DNA of 64,000 nt from Immundisolibacter sp. (GCF_014359565.1 NZ_JACIZD010000011.1:1-64000), one strand, 5' to 3'. Shown: positions 20,717-29,587, numbered from the stretch's first letter. Program-made: numbers and translations. The notes: generated by a model from the sequence alone, not told the origin.

Positions 20717-20887
20717 GGCAGCAACGATTACCTGCTCGGCCGCTACACGCTGGCCGATCTGGTGATGCTGCCGCACCTGGCGACGCTGCGCGATGCGGGC
20801 TTCGCCCTGCCGGGCACCCTGCATCGGTATCTGGAGCGCCTGGCCGCCCGCCCGGCCTGGCAGGCAATCCAGAACTGGCCGGGCTGA
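20717..20887 (+). pseudogene. C-terminal remnant of a glutathione S-transferase
   Basis: A 56-codon frame without a start reads NDYLLGRYTLADLVMLPHL, then RYLERLAARPAWQAIQNWPG and stop. This is the end of a GST helical domain (the YTLADL N-capping region and the RPAW motif). The thioredoxin-like domain and the rest are missing. The 170 bases before it (20546-20716) show no recognisable gene. Confidence 0.65.
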
Positions 20888-20924
20888 AAAGCCGCCGGGC
20901 CACCGCGAAACGGCGCTCCTGTTG

Positions 20925-20988
20925 TAGGAGCCCAGCTATGCCGGGCGATGTTTTCGGCGCCATCGCGCAGCAAAGCAGCGCCCCTACA
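20925..20988. repeat. REP-like inverted repeat
   Basis: TGTAGGAGCCCAGC at the left and AAGCAGCGCCCCTAC at the right form imperfect inverted arms around GCCGGGCGATG. This is the general look of the palindromic extragenic repeats of high-GC gammaproteobacteria. The right arm resembles parts of 2660-2675 and 24,889-24,916. It lies at the 3' end of pyruvate carboxylase. Confidence 0.5.
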
Positions 20989-21003
20989 CCGCAGGGCGGC
21001 CGC

Positions 21004-24000
21004 TCAACCCAGCTCGCACAGCAGGTCGCCGGCGCGCACCGTGTCGCCGACCTGCACCGCCAGACGCTTGACCAGGCCGGCATGTGGCGCCGCCACCAGA
21101 TTGACCATCTTCATGGCCTCGGTGGTGACCAGCCGCGCGCCGGCCGCCACCGCCTCGCCCTCCCGCACGTGCAGCGCCGCGATCTTGCCGGCCATGGGCG
21201 CGGCAATGTGGTTGGCGTTGTCCGGGTCGGCCCGTTCGCGCTGCTGGCGCTTGCCGGCCACCGAGCGGTCCTGGATGACCACGTCGCGGCGGCGGCCATT
21301 GAGCTCGAAGAACACCTGCCGCGTGCCGTCCGGTTCCAGTTCGCCAATCGCCAGCAGCTTGACGATCAGCGTCTTGCCCTCTTCGATGGTGACCACGCCT
21401 TCCTCGCCCGGCTTCAAGCCATAGAAGAAGATCGGCGTGTCGATGACCGACACGTCCCCGCAGCGCTCGACGAAACGCGCGTAGTCCCGGAACACCTGCG
21501 GGAACATGGCCTGTGCCACCAGGTCCTCGTCGCTGAGCTTGCGATGGCCGGCGGCCTTGCGCGCGGCCTCGAAGTCGTAGGCTTTCAGCAGCGCGCCGGG
21601 GCGCTTCTTGAGCGGCTTCTCGCCCTTGAGCACCGCCTTTTGCAGCGCCTTGGGAAAGCCGCCATCCGGCTGGCCCATGCGCCCGGCCAGCAGATCGACG
21701 AAGGCATCCGGGAACGCCAGTTCCGCGCCGCGGGCGATGACGTCGTCCGGTGTCAGGTCGTTCTGCACCATGAACAGCGCCATGTCGCCGACTGCCTTGG
21801 ACGAGGGCGTCACCTTGACGATGTCGCCCAGCATGTCGTTGACCGTGCGGTAGGCGCGCTTGACCTCGTCCCAGCGCTCGCCAAGACCCATCGAGATGGC
21901 CTGGGTGCGGAAGTTCGAATACTGACCGCCGGGCATTTCGTGCTCGTAGACGTCGGCCGAACCGGCCTTCAGACCACACTCGAACGGCGCGTAGGCCTCG
22001 CGCGCCACCTCCCAGTAATCGGCCAGCGCCTGCAGGCCGTGCGGATCGATGCCGGTCGCCCGCTCGCCGCTGGCCAGGGCATAGACCAGTGCGTTCAGCG
22101 ACGGCTGCGAGGTAGTGCCGGACATGGACGACAGCGCGCCGTCGACGATGTCCACCCCGGCCCGCGCCGCCTCCAGCAGCGTGGCCACGGCGTTGCCGGC
22201 GGTGTCGTGCGTGTGCAGGTGCACGGGAAGGTCGACGGCGTTTTTCAGCTCCGTGACCAGAATCCGCGCCGCGTCGGGCTTCAGCAGGCCGGCCATGTCC
22301 TTGATGGCCAGGATGTGCGCGCCGGCGCCGGCGATCTGCCGTGCCCGCTCCACGTAGTACGGCAGCGTGAACTTCAGGCGCCTGCCGTCGCTGATGTCGC
22401 CGCTGTAGCAAACGGCGGCCTCGGCGATCTTGCCGCACTCGACGACCTTGTCGATGCTCGGGCGCAGGTTCTCGACCTGGTTCAGGCAGTCGAAAATGCG
22501 AAACACGTCGATGCCGTTGCCGGCCGCCAGTTCGATGAAGCGCGCCACCACGTTGTCGGGGTAATTGGCGTAGCCGACCGCGTTGCCGGCGCGCAGCAGC
22601 ATCTGCAGCAGCGTGCCCGGCATGCGCCGGCGCAGGCGGCGCAGGCGCTGCCACGGGTCCTCGTGCAGAAAACGGTAGGCAACATCGAACGTCGCCCCGC
22701 CCCACATCTCATGCGAGAAAAAGCCGGCCGTCAGGTGCGCCGTGGCATGCGCCACGCGCTCGATGTCGTAGCTGCGCACGCGCGTGGCCAGCAGCGACTG
22801 GTGCGCATCGCGAAACGTGGTGTCGGTCAGCAGGACCGACTTTTGCGCCAACACCCAGCGCGCAAGACTAGCCGCGCCATGCGCCTGAAACACCTCGAAG
22901 GCCGGCGATGTCGGCGGTGCCTCATGCGTCACTTTCGGCAGCGGCGCGGCATGCACGCGCTTGGGGATCAGCGCGCGGTCCACCTCCGGCGCGCCGTTGA
23001 CGATCACGTCCCCGAGGTAGGCCAGCAGCTTGTTGGCGCGGTCCTGGCGCGGCCGGAAGCGGAACAGTTCCGGGTGGTCCTCGATGAACGTGGTGTCGCA
23101 CTCGCCTTTCAGGAAGGTCTCGTTCTGCAACACGTTTTCGAGAAACGGAATGTTGGTCTTCACGCCGCGGATGCGGAACTCGCGCAGCGCGCGCAGCGCC
23201 TTGGCCGCCGCCTGGTCGAAATCCAGCGCGAAGGCCGACACCTTGATCAGCAGCGAGTCGTAGTGCGGCGACACCACCGCGCCCTCGAAACCCGAGCCGG
23301 CGTCCAGCCGGATGCCGAAGCCCTCGCCGGCCCGAAAGGCCGTGATCTGGCCGGTGTCCGGCGCGAAGTTGTTGGCCGGGTCCTCGGTGGTGATGCGCAC
23401 CTGAATGGCGCAGCCGCGCCGCTCGACGGCCTGCTGGCTCGGGATGCGGATGGCGTCCGAATCCAGGCGATGGCCCTCCGCGACGCGAATCTGCGCCTGC
23501 ACCAGATCGCGGCCGGTTATCAGCTCGGTGATGGTGTGCTCGACCTGGATGCGCGGGTTGACCTCGATGAAGTAATGCCGGCCCTGGCGATCGAGCAGGA
23601 ACTCCACCGTGCCGGCGTTGCTGTAGTCCACCGCGGCGCAGATCTTGAGCGCGTCGGCGCACAGCGCCGCGCGGGTGGCCTCGCTCAGCGTGATGGCCGG
23701 GGCGATCTCGACCACCTTCTGGTGGCGCCGCTGCACCGAACAGTCGCGCTCGAAAAGATGCACGCGGTTGCCGTGGCGGTCGCCCAGGATCTGCACCTCG
23801 ATGTGCTTGGGGCCTTCCAGATAGCGCTCGATGAACACCTTGGCGCTGCCGAATGCCGCCTGGGCCTCGGCCTGCGAGCGGGCCAGCGCGTCGCGCAGGC
23901 CGGCCTCGTCGCGCACGATGCTCATGCCCCGCCCGCCGCCGCCCATGGCCGCCTTCACGATCAGCGGATAGCCCGCCTCGGCGGCAAAGGCCAGCGCCTC

Positions 24001-24465
24001 GGCCTGCGTCTGGACGGCGCCATCGGTGCCGGGAATCACCGGCACGCCGGCGCGGATGGCGACGTCGCGGGCGTAGACCTTGTCGCCCATCGATTCGAGC
24101 ACCTGCGACGAGGGCCCCACGAAAACGATGCCCGCCGCCTCGCAGGCGCGCGCGAAGTCGGCGTTCTCGGACAGGAAGCCATAGCCGGGGTGGATGGCGT
24201 CCACCTCGCGCGAGCGCGCCAGCTCGATGATCTCGTCGAAATCCAGGTAGGCGCGCACCGGCTCCTTGCCAACGCCGACCAGATACGCCTCGTCCGCCTT
24301 GTAACGGTGCAGGTGCAGGCGGTCCTGCTCGGAGTAGATGGCCACCGTCTGGATGCCCATTTCCGTGCAGGCACGAAACACGCGGATGGCGATCTCGCCC
24401 CGATTGGCCACCAGCAGCTTGCGGAAGCGGCGCGGCGCGGGGTGTTTGCTGCCGGATTTCGGCAT
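21004..24465 (-). CDS. pyc: Pyruvate carboxylase
   Basis: A 1153-residue single-chain biotin enzyme that forms oxaloacetate from pyruvate, bicarbonate and ATP. Biotin carboxylase domain at about 14-470 (LVANRGEIAIR, the ATP-grasp glycine-rich GGGGRGM, EVNPRIQVEHT). The carboxyltransferase domain starts near 550 (DTTFRDAHQSLLATRVR) and includes the LHTHDTAGN metal-binding histidines. The biotinyl domain is at the end, with the biotinylated lysine in TTEAMKMVN. All domains are in order and the length is normal. It stands alone on the minus strand and supplies anaplerotic oxaloacetate. Confidence 0.93.
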   Translation of the reverse strand: MPKSGSKHPAPRRFRKLLVANRGEIAIRVFRACTEMGIQTVAIYSEQDRLHLHRYKADEAYLVGVGKEPVRAYLDFDEIIELARSREVDAIHPGYGFLSENADFARACEAAGIVFVGPSSQVLESMGDKVYARDVAIRAGVPVIPGTDGAVQTQAEALAFAAEAGYPLIVKAAMGGGGRGMSIVRDEAGLRDALARSQAEAQAAFGSAKVFIERYLEGPKHIEVQILGDRHGNRVHLFERDCSVQRRHQKVVEIAPAITLSEATRAALCADALKICAAVDYSNAGTVEFLLDRQGRHYFIEVNPRIQVEHTITELITGRDLVQAQIRVAEGHRLDSDAIRIPSQQAVERRGCAIQVRITTEDPANNFAPDTGQITAFRAGEGFGIRLDAGSGFEGAVVSPHYDSLLIKVSAFALDFDQAAAKALRALREFRIRGVKTNIPFLENVLQNETFLKGECDTTFIEDHPELFRFRPRQDRANKLLAYLGDVIVNGAPEVDRALIPKRVHAAPLPKVTHEAPPTSPAFEVFQAHGAASLARWVLAQKSVLLTDTTFRDAHQSLLATRVRSYDIERVAHATAHLTAGFFSHEMWGGATFDVAYRFLHEDPWQRLRRLRRRMPGTLLQMLLRAGNAVGYANYPDNVVARFIELAAGNGIDVFRIFDCLNQVENLRPSIDKVVECGKIAEAAVCYSGDISDGRRLKFTLPYYVERARQIAGAGAHILAIKDMAGLLKPDAARILVTELKNAVDLPVHLHTHDTAGNAVATLLEAARAGVDIVDGALSSMSGTTSQPSLNALVYALASGERATGIDPHGLQALADYWEVAREAYAPFECGLKAGSADVYEHEMPGGQYSNFRTQAISMGLGERWDEVKRAYRTVNDMLGDIVKVTPSSKAVGDMALFMVQNDLTPDDVIARGAELAFPDAFVDLLAGRMGQPDGGFPKALQKAVLKGEKPLKKRPGALLKAYDFEAARKAAGHRKLSDEDLVAQAMFPQVFRDYARFVERCGDVSVIDTPIFFYGLKPGEEGVVTIEEGKTLIVKLLAIGELEPDGTRQVFFELNGRRRDVVIQDRSVAGKRQQRERADPDNANHIAAPMAGKIAALHVREGEAVAAGARLVTTEAMKMVNLVAAPHAGLVKRLAVQVGDTVRAGDLLCELG

Positions 24466-24780
24466 GGATGTCGACCTCGGGGAAGCTATGGGGGCACGGG
24501 CAGACCGCGCTGTGCATGCAACGGACGCGCGATTCTATCCAGCAAAACACCCAGCAACAGCGATGCCAGACCGCCCGCCGCCGCCCGCGTGCCGCCGTCC
24601 CGATGCCGCCGACGCGTCAGTCGTGTCCGGGCGACGCCCCTGACGGCACCCACGCACCGGCCGCCCACCCACCCCGCCGCCACGCCCAGGCTCACACCAC
24701 CACCACGCATGGCGCCCGCGACGCTGCCGCACCGCCGCGTGCCACACGTCCGCCCCGCGCCCGGCCCGGCGGACGGTCTG
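24466..24780. other. Upstream region of pyc, no gene seen
   Basis: This GC- and C-rich stretch between the pyc start and the decayed end of the CRISPR array contains low-complexity runs (CACCCACCCACCCC and similar). I see no gene, RNA or clear promoter in it. Confidence 0.4.
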
Positions 24781-27163
24781 GCGCCCTTCTCGTCTTGACG
24801 AAGCCTGTGCCCGGCCCCGTTGGGGGCGCGGCATGCCGTGTTCCTATGCCGCCCTCATCCCGTCTTCATAAGGCCTCGGCCCGACCGGGTAGGGGCGACG
24901 CATGCGTCGCCCCTACGGGTCTTAATCCCTTCTTCATAAGGTCTGGGTCCGTTCCCGCTATTATCGAAGGGGCGCTGTACTTGTGCGCGTCTTAATCCCT
25001 TCTTCATAAGGTCTGGGTCCGTTCACGTGGAGCATGGTAAATGATTACTTTCTTTCGTTTCTTAATCCCTTCTTCATAAGGTCTGGGTCCGTTCGATGGA
25101 CTGGGCGGACCCAAGCGGGTGGCGGCGTCTTAATCCCTTCTTCATAAGGTCTGGGTCCGTTCTGGCCCTGCTCGACAACCTCACCCGCGAGCTGAGTCTT
25201 AATCCCTTCTTCATAAGGTCTGGGTCCGTTCTAAAAACCATGACTAAGCAAGAGCTGGCCGCCAGTCTTAATCCCTTCTTCATAAGGTCTGGGTCCGTTC
25301 GCGACCTGCCAGACACGCAAGCAAAGCGCGAGGCGTCTTAATCCCTTCTTCATAAGGTCTGGGTCCGTTCGAAGGCTACAGCAAAGCCATCGCCACGTTT
25401 GCTTCTTAATCCCTTCTTCATAAGGTCTGGGTCCGTTCCCTTTGCGAAGGCTGGACCGCACGCTGCCAAGGGTCTTAATCCCTTCTTCATAAGGTCTGGG
25501 TCCGTTCGCCTCCCTGGTGAACAGGCTCAAGGGTGTCTCAAGGTCTTAATCCCTTCTTCATAAGGTCTGGGTCCGTTCTTGAGAAGAAGGTAGACCGCCG
25601 CAGCCGAAAGGGTCTTAATCCCTTCTTCATAAGGTCTGGGTCCGTTCGGTCTTTGCCATACACCAAATAGCCCCGGACCGAGTCTTAATCCCTTCTTCAT
25701 AAGGTCTGGGTCCGTTCGTTCTCTTGAGTTTCGTATGCACCCTGGGTGTACTGAGTCTTAATCCCTTCTTCATAAGGTCTGGGTCCGTTCTGGTCTTGTT
25801 GCCTAGTGCCTCACGATACTCGGTCTTAATCCCTTCTTCATAAGGTCTGGGTCCGTTCAGTACCGGCCGACGAATAAATTCCCTTCCTCCCGTCTTAATC
25901 CCTTCTTCATAAGGTCTGGGTCCGTTCCGCCAAAGCGGACCAATCGCGGACGCAAACCGCGTCTTAATCCCTTCTTCATAAGGTCTGGGTCCGTTCGAAG
26001 GTTACAGCAAGGCCATCGCCACGTTCGCGTCTTAATCCCTTCTTCATAAGGTCTGGGTCCGTTCGAAACACCATGCGTAACGGAGCTCGCTCCTTGGTCT
26101 TAATCCCTTCTTCATAAGGTCTGGGTCCGTTCTGAAAACGACGTGGAAGGCCTTGACGCGACCGAGGTCTTAATCCCTTCTTCATAAGGTCTGGGTCCGT
26201 TCCTTGGGTTCATCCACAGCCTTGGCTGCTACGCCGTCTTAATCCCTTCTTCATAAGGTCTGGGTCCGTTCGCGAGTGCGTGACAAGTTGTGCGGCTCTA
26301 GCGAGTCTTAATCCCTTCTTCATAAGGTCTGGGTCCGTTCCGGTAGACTTCTCACAGCCGTGGGATATTGGGTCTTAATCCCTTCTTCATAAGGTCTGGG
26401 TCCGTTCTCCTTTACCTTGTTCGGTCAGGGGATTGTCTCGGTCTTAATCCCTTCTTCATAAGGTCTGGGTCCGTTCGCGGCATTCGACGCCATACCCGCC
26501 TAGATTCCGTCTTAATCCCTTCTTCATAAGGTCTGGGTCCGTTCTCACGGGCCTGGACGGGGTATATCTCCGCTGGGTCTTAATCCCTTCTTCATAAGGT
26601 CTGGGTCCGTTCCCCTGATGACCGGCGACGTTCTCATCGTGGTAGGTCTTAATCCCTTCTTCATAAGGTCTGGGTCCGTTCTCAGGATTTGCGAGAGGCC
26701 GCAGAACGACTTGAGGTCTTAATCCCTTCTTCATAAGGTCTGGGTCCGTTCCATCACGTTCAGCGCTTCGTCCATCAACTTCGGTCTTAATCCCTTCTTC
26801 ATAAGGTCTGGGTCCGTTCCCATGCGGCAAGCTCGGCTTCGGGCGTTTCTGCGTCTTAATCCCTTCTTCATAAGGTCTGGGTCCGTTCGCTCGGGCCGGT
26901 GAAGATCGCCGAGGCGCTTCCGTCTTAATCCCTTCTTCATAAGGTCTGGGTCCGTTCGGCTGCGCTCGCCAGGATGGACAAATGAGCGCGTCTTAATCCC
27001 TTCTTCATAAGGTCTGGGTCCGTTCCCTGGCCGACGCCTACGACGCAGCGCAGGCGGCGTCTTAATCCCTTCTTCATAAGGTCTGGGTCCGTTCTATTCT
27101 ACAGAATAAATAGGCAACCAGATATTCGTCTTAATCCCTTCTTCATAAGGTCTGGGTCCGTTC
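24781..27163 (-). CRISPR. CRISPR array, 33 intact 36-base repeats plus two decayed repeats
   Basis: Intact repeats run from 24919-24954 to 27128-27163, separated by 32 spacers of 31-37 bases. Read as transcribed (minus strand), the repeat starts GAACGGACCCAGACC and ends GAAGGGATTAAGAC, so the 8-base crRNA handle would be ATTAAGAC, similar to type I/III handles. Left of the array are a decayed repeat at 24851-24886 (26 of 36 matches) and a more decayed one at about 24781-24816, both in register. Old repeats at the left and cas genes at the right put the leader end at the right. Repeats at 25059 and 25403 have T for G at the first plus-strand base, changing the last handle base. Confidence 0.97.
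24889..24916. repeat. Perfect 28-base palindrome in the oldest spacer position
   Basis: The spacer between the decayed repeat and the first intact repeat is almost entirely a perfect palindrome with arms GTAGGGGCGACGCA and TGCGTCGCCCCTAC. It resembles the REP-like arms seen at 20,925-20,988 and near 2,660. It is either a REP element that landed in the array tail or a structure serving as a terminator for the array transcript. Confidence 0.6.
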
Positions 27164-27539
27164 AGCTCCGTATATTCCCTCCTTTCAGGTCAGTCAGTTG
27201 TGCCGGGGGTTGACGATGGTTCGACCGCCCCGAGGGGTCAGGGGTTGGCGCCAGCACGTCAAGACCCTGCTCCAGAAGGTAAACGGCTTCCGGCAGGGCG
27301 CTGCGGCCGTAGAACACCCAGTCCGGTCGCTGTGGCAGCGGGTACAGCCGCACGTCGTCTTGTGGGGCGATGATGCTGTTGATGGTGGCTACCAGGTGGC
27401 GAATACCGCGGCGCGTGAAGCGCCCGACGAATACCGAGTATTGCACGGCCAGGGCTTGTTTCTTGAGCGCACGGTGCAGGGTCACCAGGCGGCGCGGTTC
27501 GCGAACGTCGTAGGCAATGAGCCAGGTCTGGGTGTTCAT
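27162..27539 (-). CDS. cas2: Cas2, second copy (extended C-terminus)
   Basis: A 125-residue Cas2. The ferredoxin-like start WLIAYDVREPRRL carries the conserved Asp at residue 11, followed by a YSVFVGRFT strand and a DDVRLYPLP strand. The family norm is about 90-100 residues; here about 28 extra residues rich in Pro, Ser and Asn follow LEQGLDVLAP. Its TGA stop (27164-27162) shares two bases with the first CRISPR repeat, so the extension is encoded by the DNA that should act as array leader. It differs strongly from the other Cas2 at 29303. It partners in the Cas1-Cas2 integrase; which Cas1 it binds is unknown. Confidence 0.88.
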   Translation of the reverse strand: MNTQTWLIAYDVREPRRLVTLHRALKKQALAVQYSVFVGRFTRRGIRHLVATINSIIAPQDDVRLYPLPQRPDWVFYGRSALPEAVYLLEQGLDVLAPTPDPSGRSNHRQPPAQLTDLKGGNIRS

Positions 27540-27582
27540 CGGATGTTGGGGGGCGGTTGTGCTGGACCGGGCCGGTGGCGGC

Positions 27583-28338
27583 TCACAGGCCGAGGCTGAA
27601 CAGGCTGGCGATCAGGCGTCGGCATGTAGCCACCAGGCCCGGCTGCAGGGATCGGTGGTAGATGGCGGCGGCGGCGGCGAGGTTGTCGGCCTGCATGGGC
27701 ACCGGCGCGGTGAGCAGTTTCCCCCGCAACGGCCATTGCAGGAGACTCTGCAAATCGTCCGCCAGATGCCCGGCCGGGCCGAGGCCGGCAAGCTGGTCGG
27801 GCGCCAGTCCAGCGCGCGTGAGCGCCGCTGCGATGTCGGCCCGCAGCAGGCTGTTCAGGCGCTGCTGGCAGCTGTCGGCCTGGGCGCCAAGACGCGCCTG
27901 CACGGCCTGGTGCAGACGCTGACGCAGGCCGTGTGCGCGCAGGACATCCTCGGGCCAGCCCAGCGCCCGGCAGGTGTAGGCGGCGCGGCGATGGTGCTGC
28001 GCCATGAGCCAGGTGTGGTATCGCTGCTCCCAGTCGGGGCGCGCGGCGGCCATTTCCAGGCGCGCGCCGAGGCCCAGGTGATCGGCCGGTACACCGCTGG
28101 CAATGCCGGTGCAGCGGTCATCGAGGTCCAGAAAGGCCACCACCAGGCCCTGCTGGACGCATGCCTGCAAGGCATCGCCGCGCCAGCCGACCGGGCCGCG
28201 GCACAGGATGTAGGACAGGCGGGCGAAGGGGTACCACACGGGTGCCAGATCGCCCGCCGTGACTTGCAGCGCCGGGCCGGCGCGCTCCACGATCAACGTG
28301 CTGCGGCCGTCAAGGTAAAGCGTCTTGCTCGGTCCCAT
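27583..28338 (-). CDS. Cas1-like protein lacking catalytic residues
   Basis: A 251-residue relative of Cas1, shorter than the usual 320-340. The N-terminal beta domain is recognisable (TLYLDGRSTLIVERAG, ARLSYILCRG, then QGLVVAFLD), matching the start of the Cas1 at 28310. The C-terminal helical domain keeps the pattern RLNSLLRADIAAAL, AGLAP and ADDLQSLL. The Glu of the GxEGxAA motif is absent, and the Gly-Phe-Leu-His motif is replaced by GLGPAG; only an Asp (residue 194 or 195) may align. The frame is intact and overlaps cas1 by 29 bases, so it is translated. It may be a structural, non-catalytic Cas1 subunit. A decaying cas1 duplicate is the alternative. Confidence 0.7.
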   Translation of the reverse strand: MGPSKTLYLDGRSTLIVERAGPALQVTAGDLAPVWYPFARLSYILCRGPVGWRGDALQACVQQGLVVAFLDLDDRCTGIASGVPADHLGLGARLEMAAARPDWEQRYHTWLMAQHHRRAAYTCRALGWPEDVLRAHGLRQRLHQAVQARLGAQADSCQQRLNSLLRADIAAALTRAGLAPDQLAGLGPAGHLADDLQSLLQWPLRGKLLTAPVPMQADNLAAAAAIYHRSLQPGLVATCRRLIASLFSLGL

Positions 28339-29299
28339 CGGGGTTCTCGGTCAGGGCGGCTGGACAGGCGGCGCGCGCGGCGGCGGCCAGGCGCCGGCAC
28401 AGGTGGCGCAGTGCCCGACGCTGCGGCGCAGCGAACTGTTCGTAAGCGACGAAGAAGGCCTGCCGGCCGGCCTTGCCCAGGCGGCAGCGACCGGCCTCGG
28501 TGTGGAAGTGATCGGCGCGCAGGGTGCGTTCGGCAAACAGCCGCCACAGCCAGCCATCCAGGCGCGGGCGCAGCGGTTCGATGAGGTCGCTGGCCAGCGA
28601 TTCGCGGCCGAAGGCCAGGCCGTGCAGAAAGCCGATGTACGGGTCCAGCCCGGCGCCGTAGGCGCTGCGCACGGCCTCGAAATGCAGCAGCGTGTAGCCG
28701 AGCGACAGGGCCGCGTTGACAGGATCCGGCGGCGGTCGGCGGCGGCGGGCGGTAAAGCCAAGCGTCGGCGGCATGACCCCGGCCAGGGCGCGAAAGTGGG
28801 CTGCGGCGGCAGCCCCTTCCAGACCGCGCAGCGTGGCCAGGTCGCCGGCCTGGTCCAGCGCCGGCAGCAGGGCGTACACAGTGTCGATGCTTTTGGTCAG
28901 ATGGCGTGACTGATCGGCCCGCTGGCGTCTGACCTGACACAGCAGGCGCCACTGACGGCGCACTTTGTGGGCCAGAAGGCGACGCGCGGTGGCGAGCGTC
29001 CAGGCCGGGTCCTGCGCCAGGCGCATCTGACCGATCCGCACGCGGGCGTCCTGATGGGGACGGCCATGGACGATGGCCACCCGCTCGCCGCTGCGGGGGC
29101 CAAGCAGCAGCACGCCGATGCCGCGCTCGGCCAATGCCCCCAGCGCACTGCTGTCGGTGCGCACGGCGCTGGTGACGACCACCCGCTCGAGCAGCGCCAG
29201 CGGCACGTCCTGCGCCGGGCCGCCGTCGGTGCGCAGACGCAGTCGGCCGGCGTGGTGGGTCACTTCCAGGCCCTTGCGGTCCAGGTACAGGGTGCCCAT
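28310..29299 (-). CDS. cas1: CRISPR-associated integrase Cas1
   Basis: A 329-residue Cas1, the metal-dependent integrase of spacer acquisition. It has the N-terminal beta domain (MGTLYLDRKGLEV) and a helical catalytic domain with all conserved metal ligands: E161 in RGLEGAAAAAHF, H226 in GLDPYIGFLHG and D238 in SLASDLIEPLRP. The PPPDPVNAALSLGYTLL signature is also present. It starts three bases after cas2 at 29303 and overlaps the cas1-like gene downstream. The C-terminal tail after residue 300 is Ala/Arg-rich. Confidence 0.93.
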   Translation of the reverse strand: MGTLYLDRKGLEVTHHAGRLRLRTDGGPAQDVPLALLERVVVTSAVRTDSSALGALAERGIGVLLLGPRSGERVAIVHGRPHQDARVRIGQMRLAQDPAWTLATARRLLAHKVRRQWRLLCQVRRQRADQSRHLTKSIDTVYALLPALDQAGDLATLRGLEGAAAAAHFRALAGVMPPTLGFTARRRRPPPDPVNAALSLGYTLLHFEAVRSAYGAGLDPYIGFLHGLAFGRESLASDLIEPLRPRLDGWLWRLFAERTLRADHFHTEAGRCRLGKAGRQAFFVAYEQFAAPQRRALRHLCRRLAAAARAACPAALTENPDGTEQDALP

Positions 29300-29302
29300 C
29301 GG

Positions 29303-29587
29303 TCAGCCGGCGTAGAAAAACGGCGGGTCGACCGCCGGCACGGCGCAACCCAGCGCCACGGTCTGCGCGCGCGGGTCCAGGCGCAGCAGGAAGAAGCGGT
29401 CGCAGCGGCTGTCCAGCAAGGCGGCCATGTCGGCCAGCAGGGCGCCTTTCTCGGCCGGCGTCAGAAAGCACTCGTAGACGGATTTCTGACCGCCGGTGGC
29501 GTAGGCGCGCACCAGATCGAGCGCGGCTTGCAGCCGGCGCGGGCAGGCCACGTCGTAGGCGGCCAGATGCAGGGCACGGTCGGGCAT
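29303..29587 (-). CDS. cas2: Cas2, first copy
   Basis: A 94-residue Cas2 of normal size. LHLAAYDVACPRRL holds the conserved Asp at residue 12, then QKSVYECFLT and a C-terminal RFFLLRLDPRAQ strand. ATG at 29587 has GGGAG six bases upstream and is preferred over the longer frame. Immediately followed by cas1 (three bases). It probably forms the dimer bridging two Cas1 dimers, alone or with the second Cas2 at 27162. Confidence 0.9.
   Translation of the reverse strand: MPDRALHLAAYDVACPRRLQAALDLVRAYATGGQKSVYECFLTPAEKGALLADMAALLDSRCDRFFLLRLDPRAQTVALGCAVPAVDPPFFYAG

Noticed and set aside
20698-24798. A 1366-codon plus-strand open frame
   Set aside because: It is the antisense of pyruvate carboxylase; composition and lack of any domain show it is a high-GC shadow.
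25074-26940. Several small frames with repeated NPFFIRSGSV or NGPRPYEEGIK motifs
   Set aside because: These are translations of the CRISPR repeats, not proteins.
24919-27163. Spacers matching the resident prophage (self-targeting)
   Set aside because: I compared the spacers with phage sequence by eye and saw no clear match. A proper alignment search allowing mismatches on both strands would be decisive.
27583-28338. Simple cas1 pseudogene
   Set aside because: No stop or frameshift is present, both ends couple to neighbours, and the fold pattern is kept along the whole length; kept as a gene with this alternative noted.
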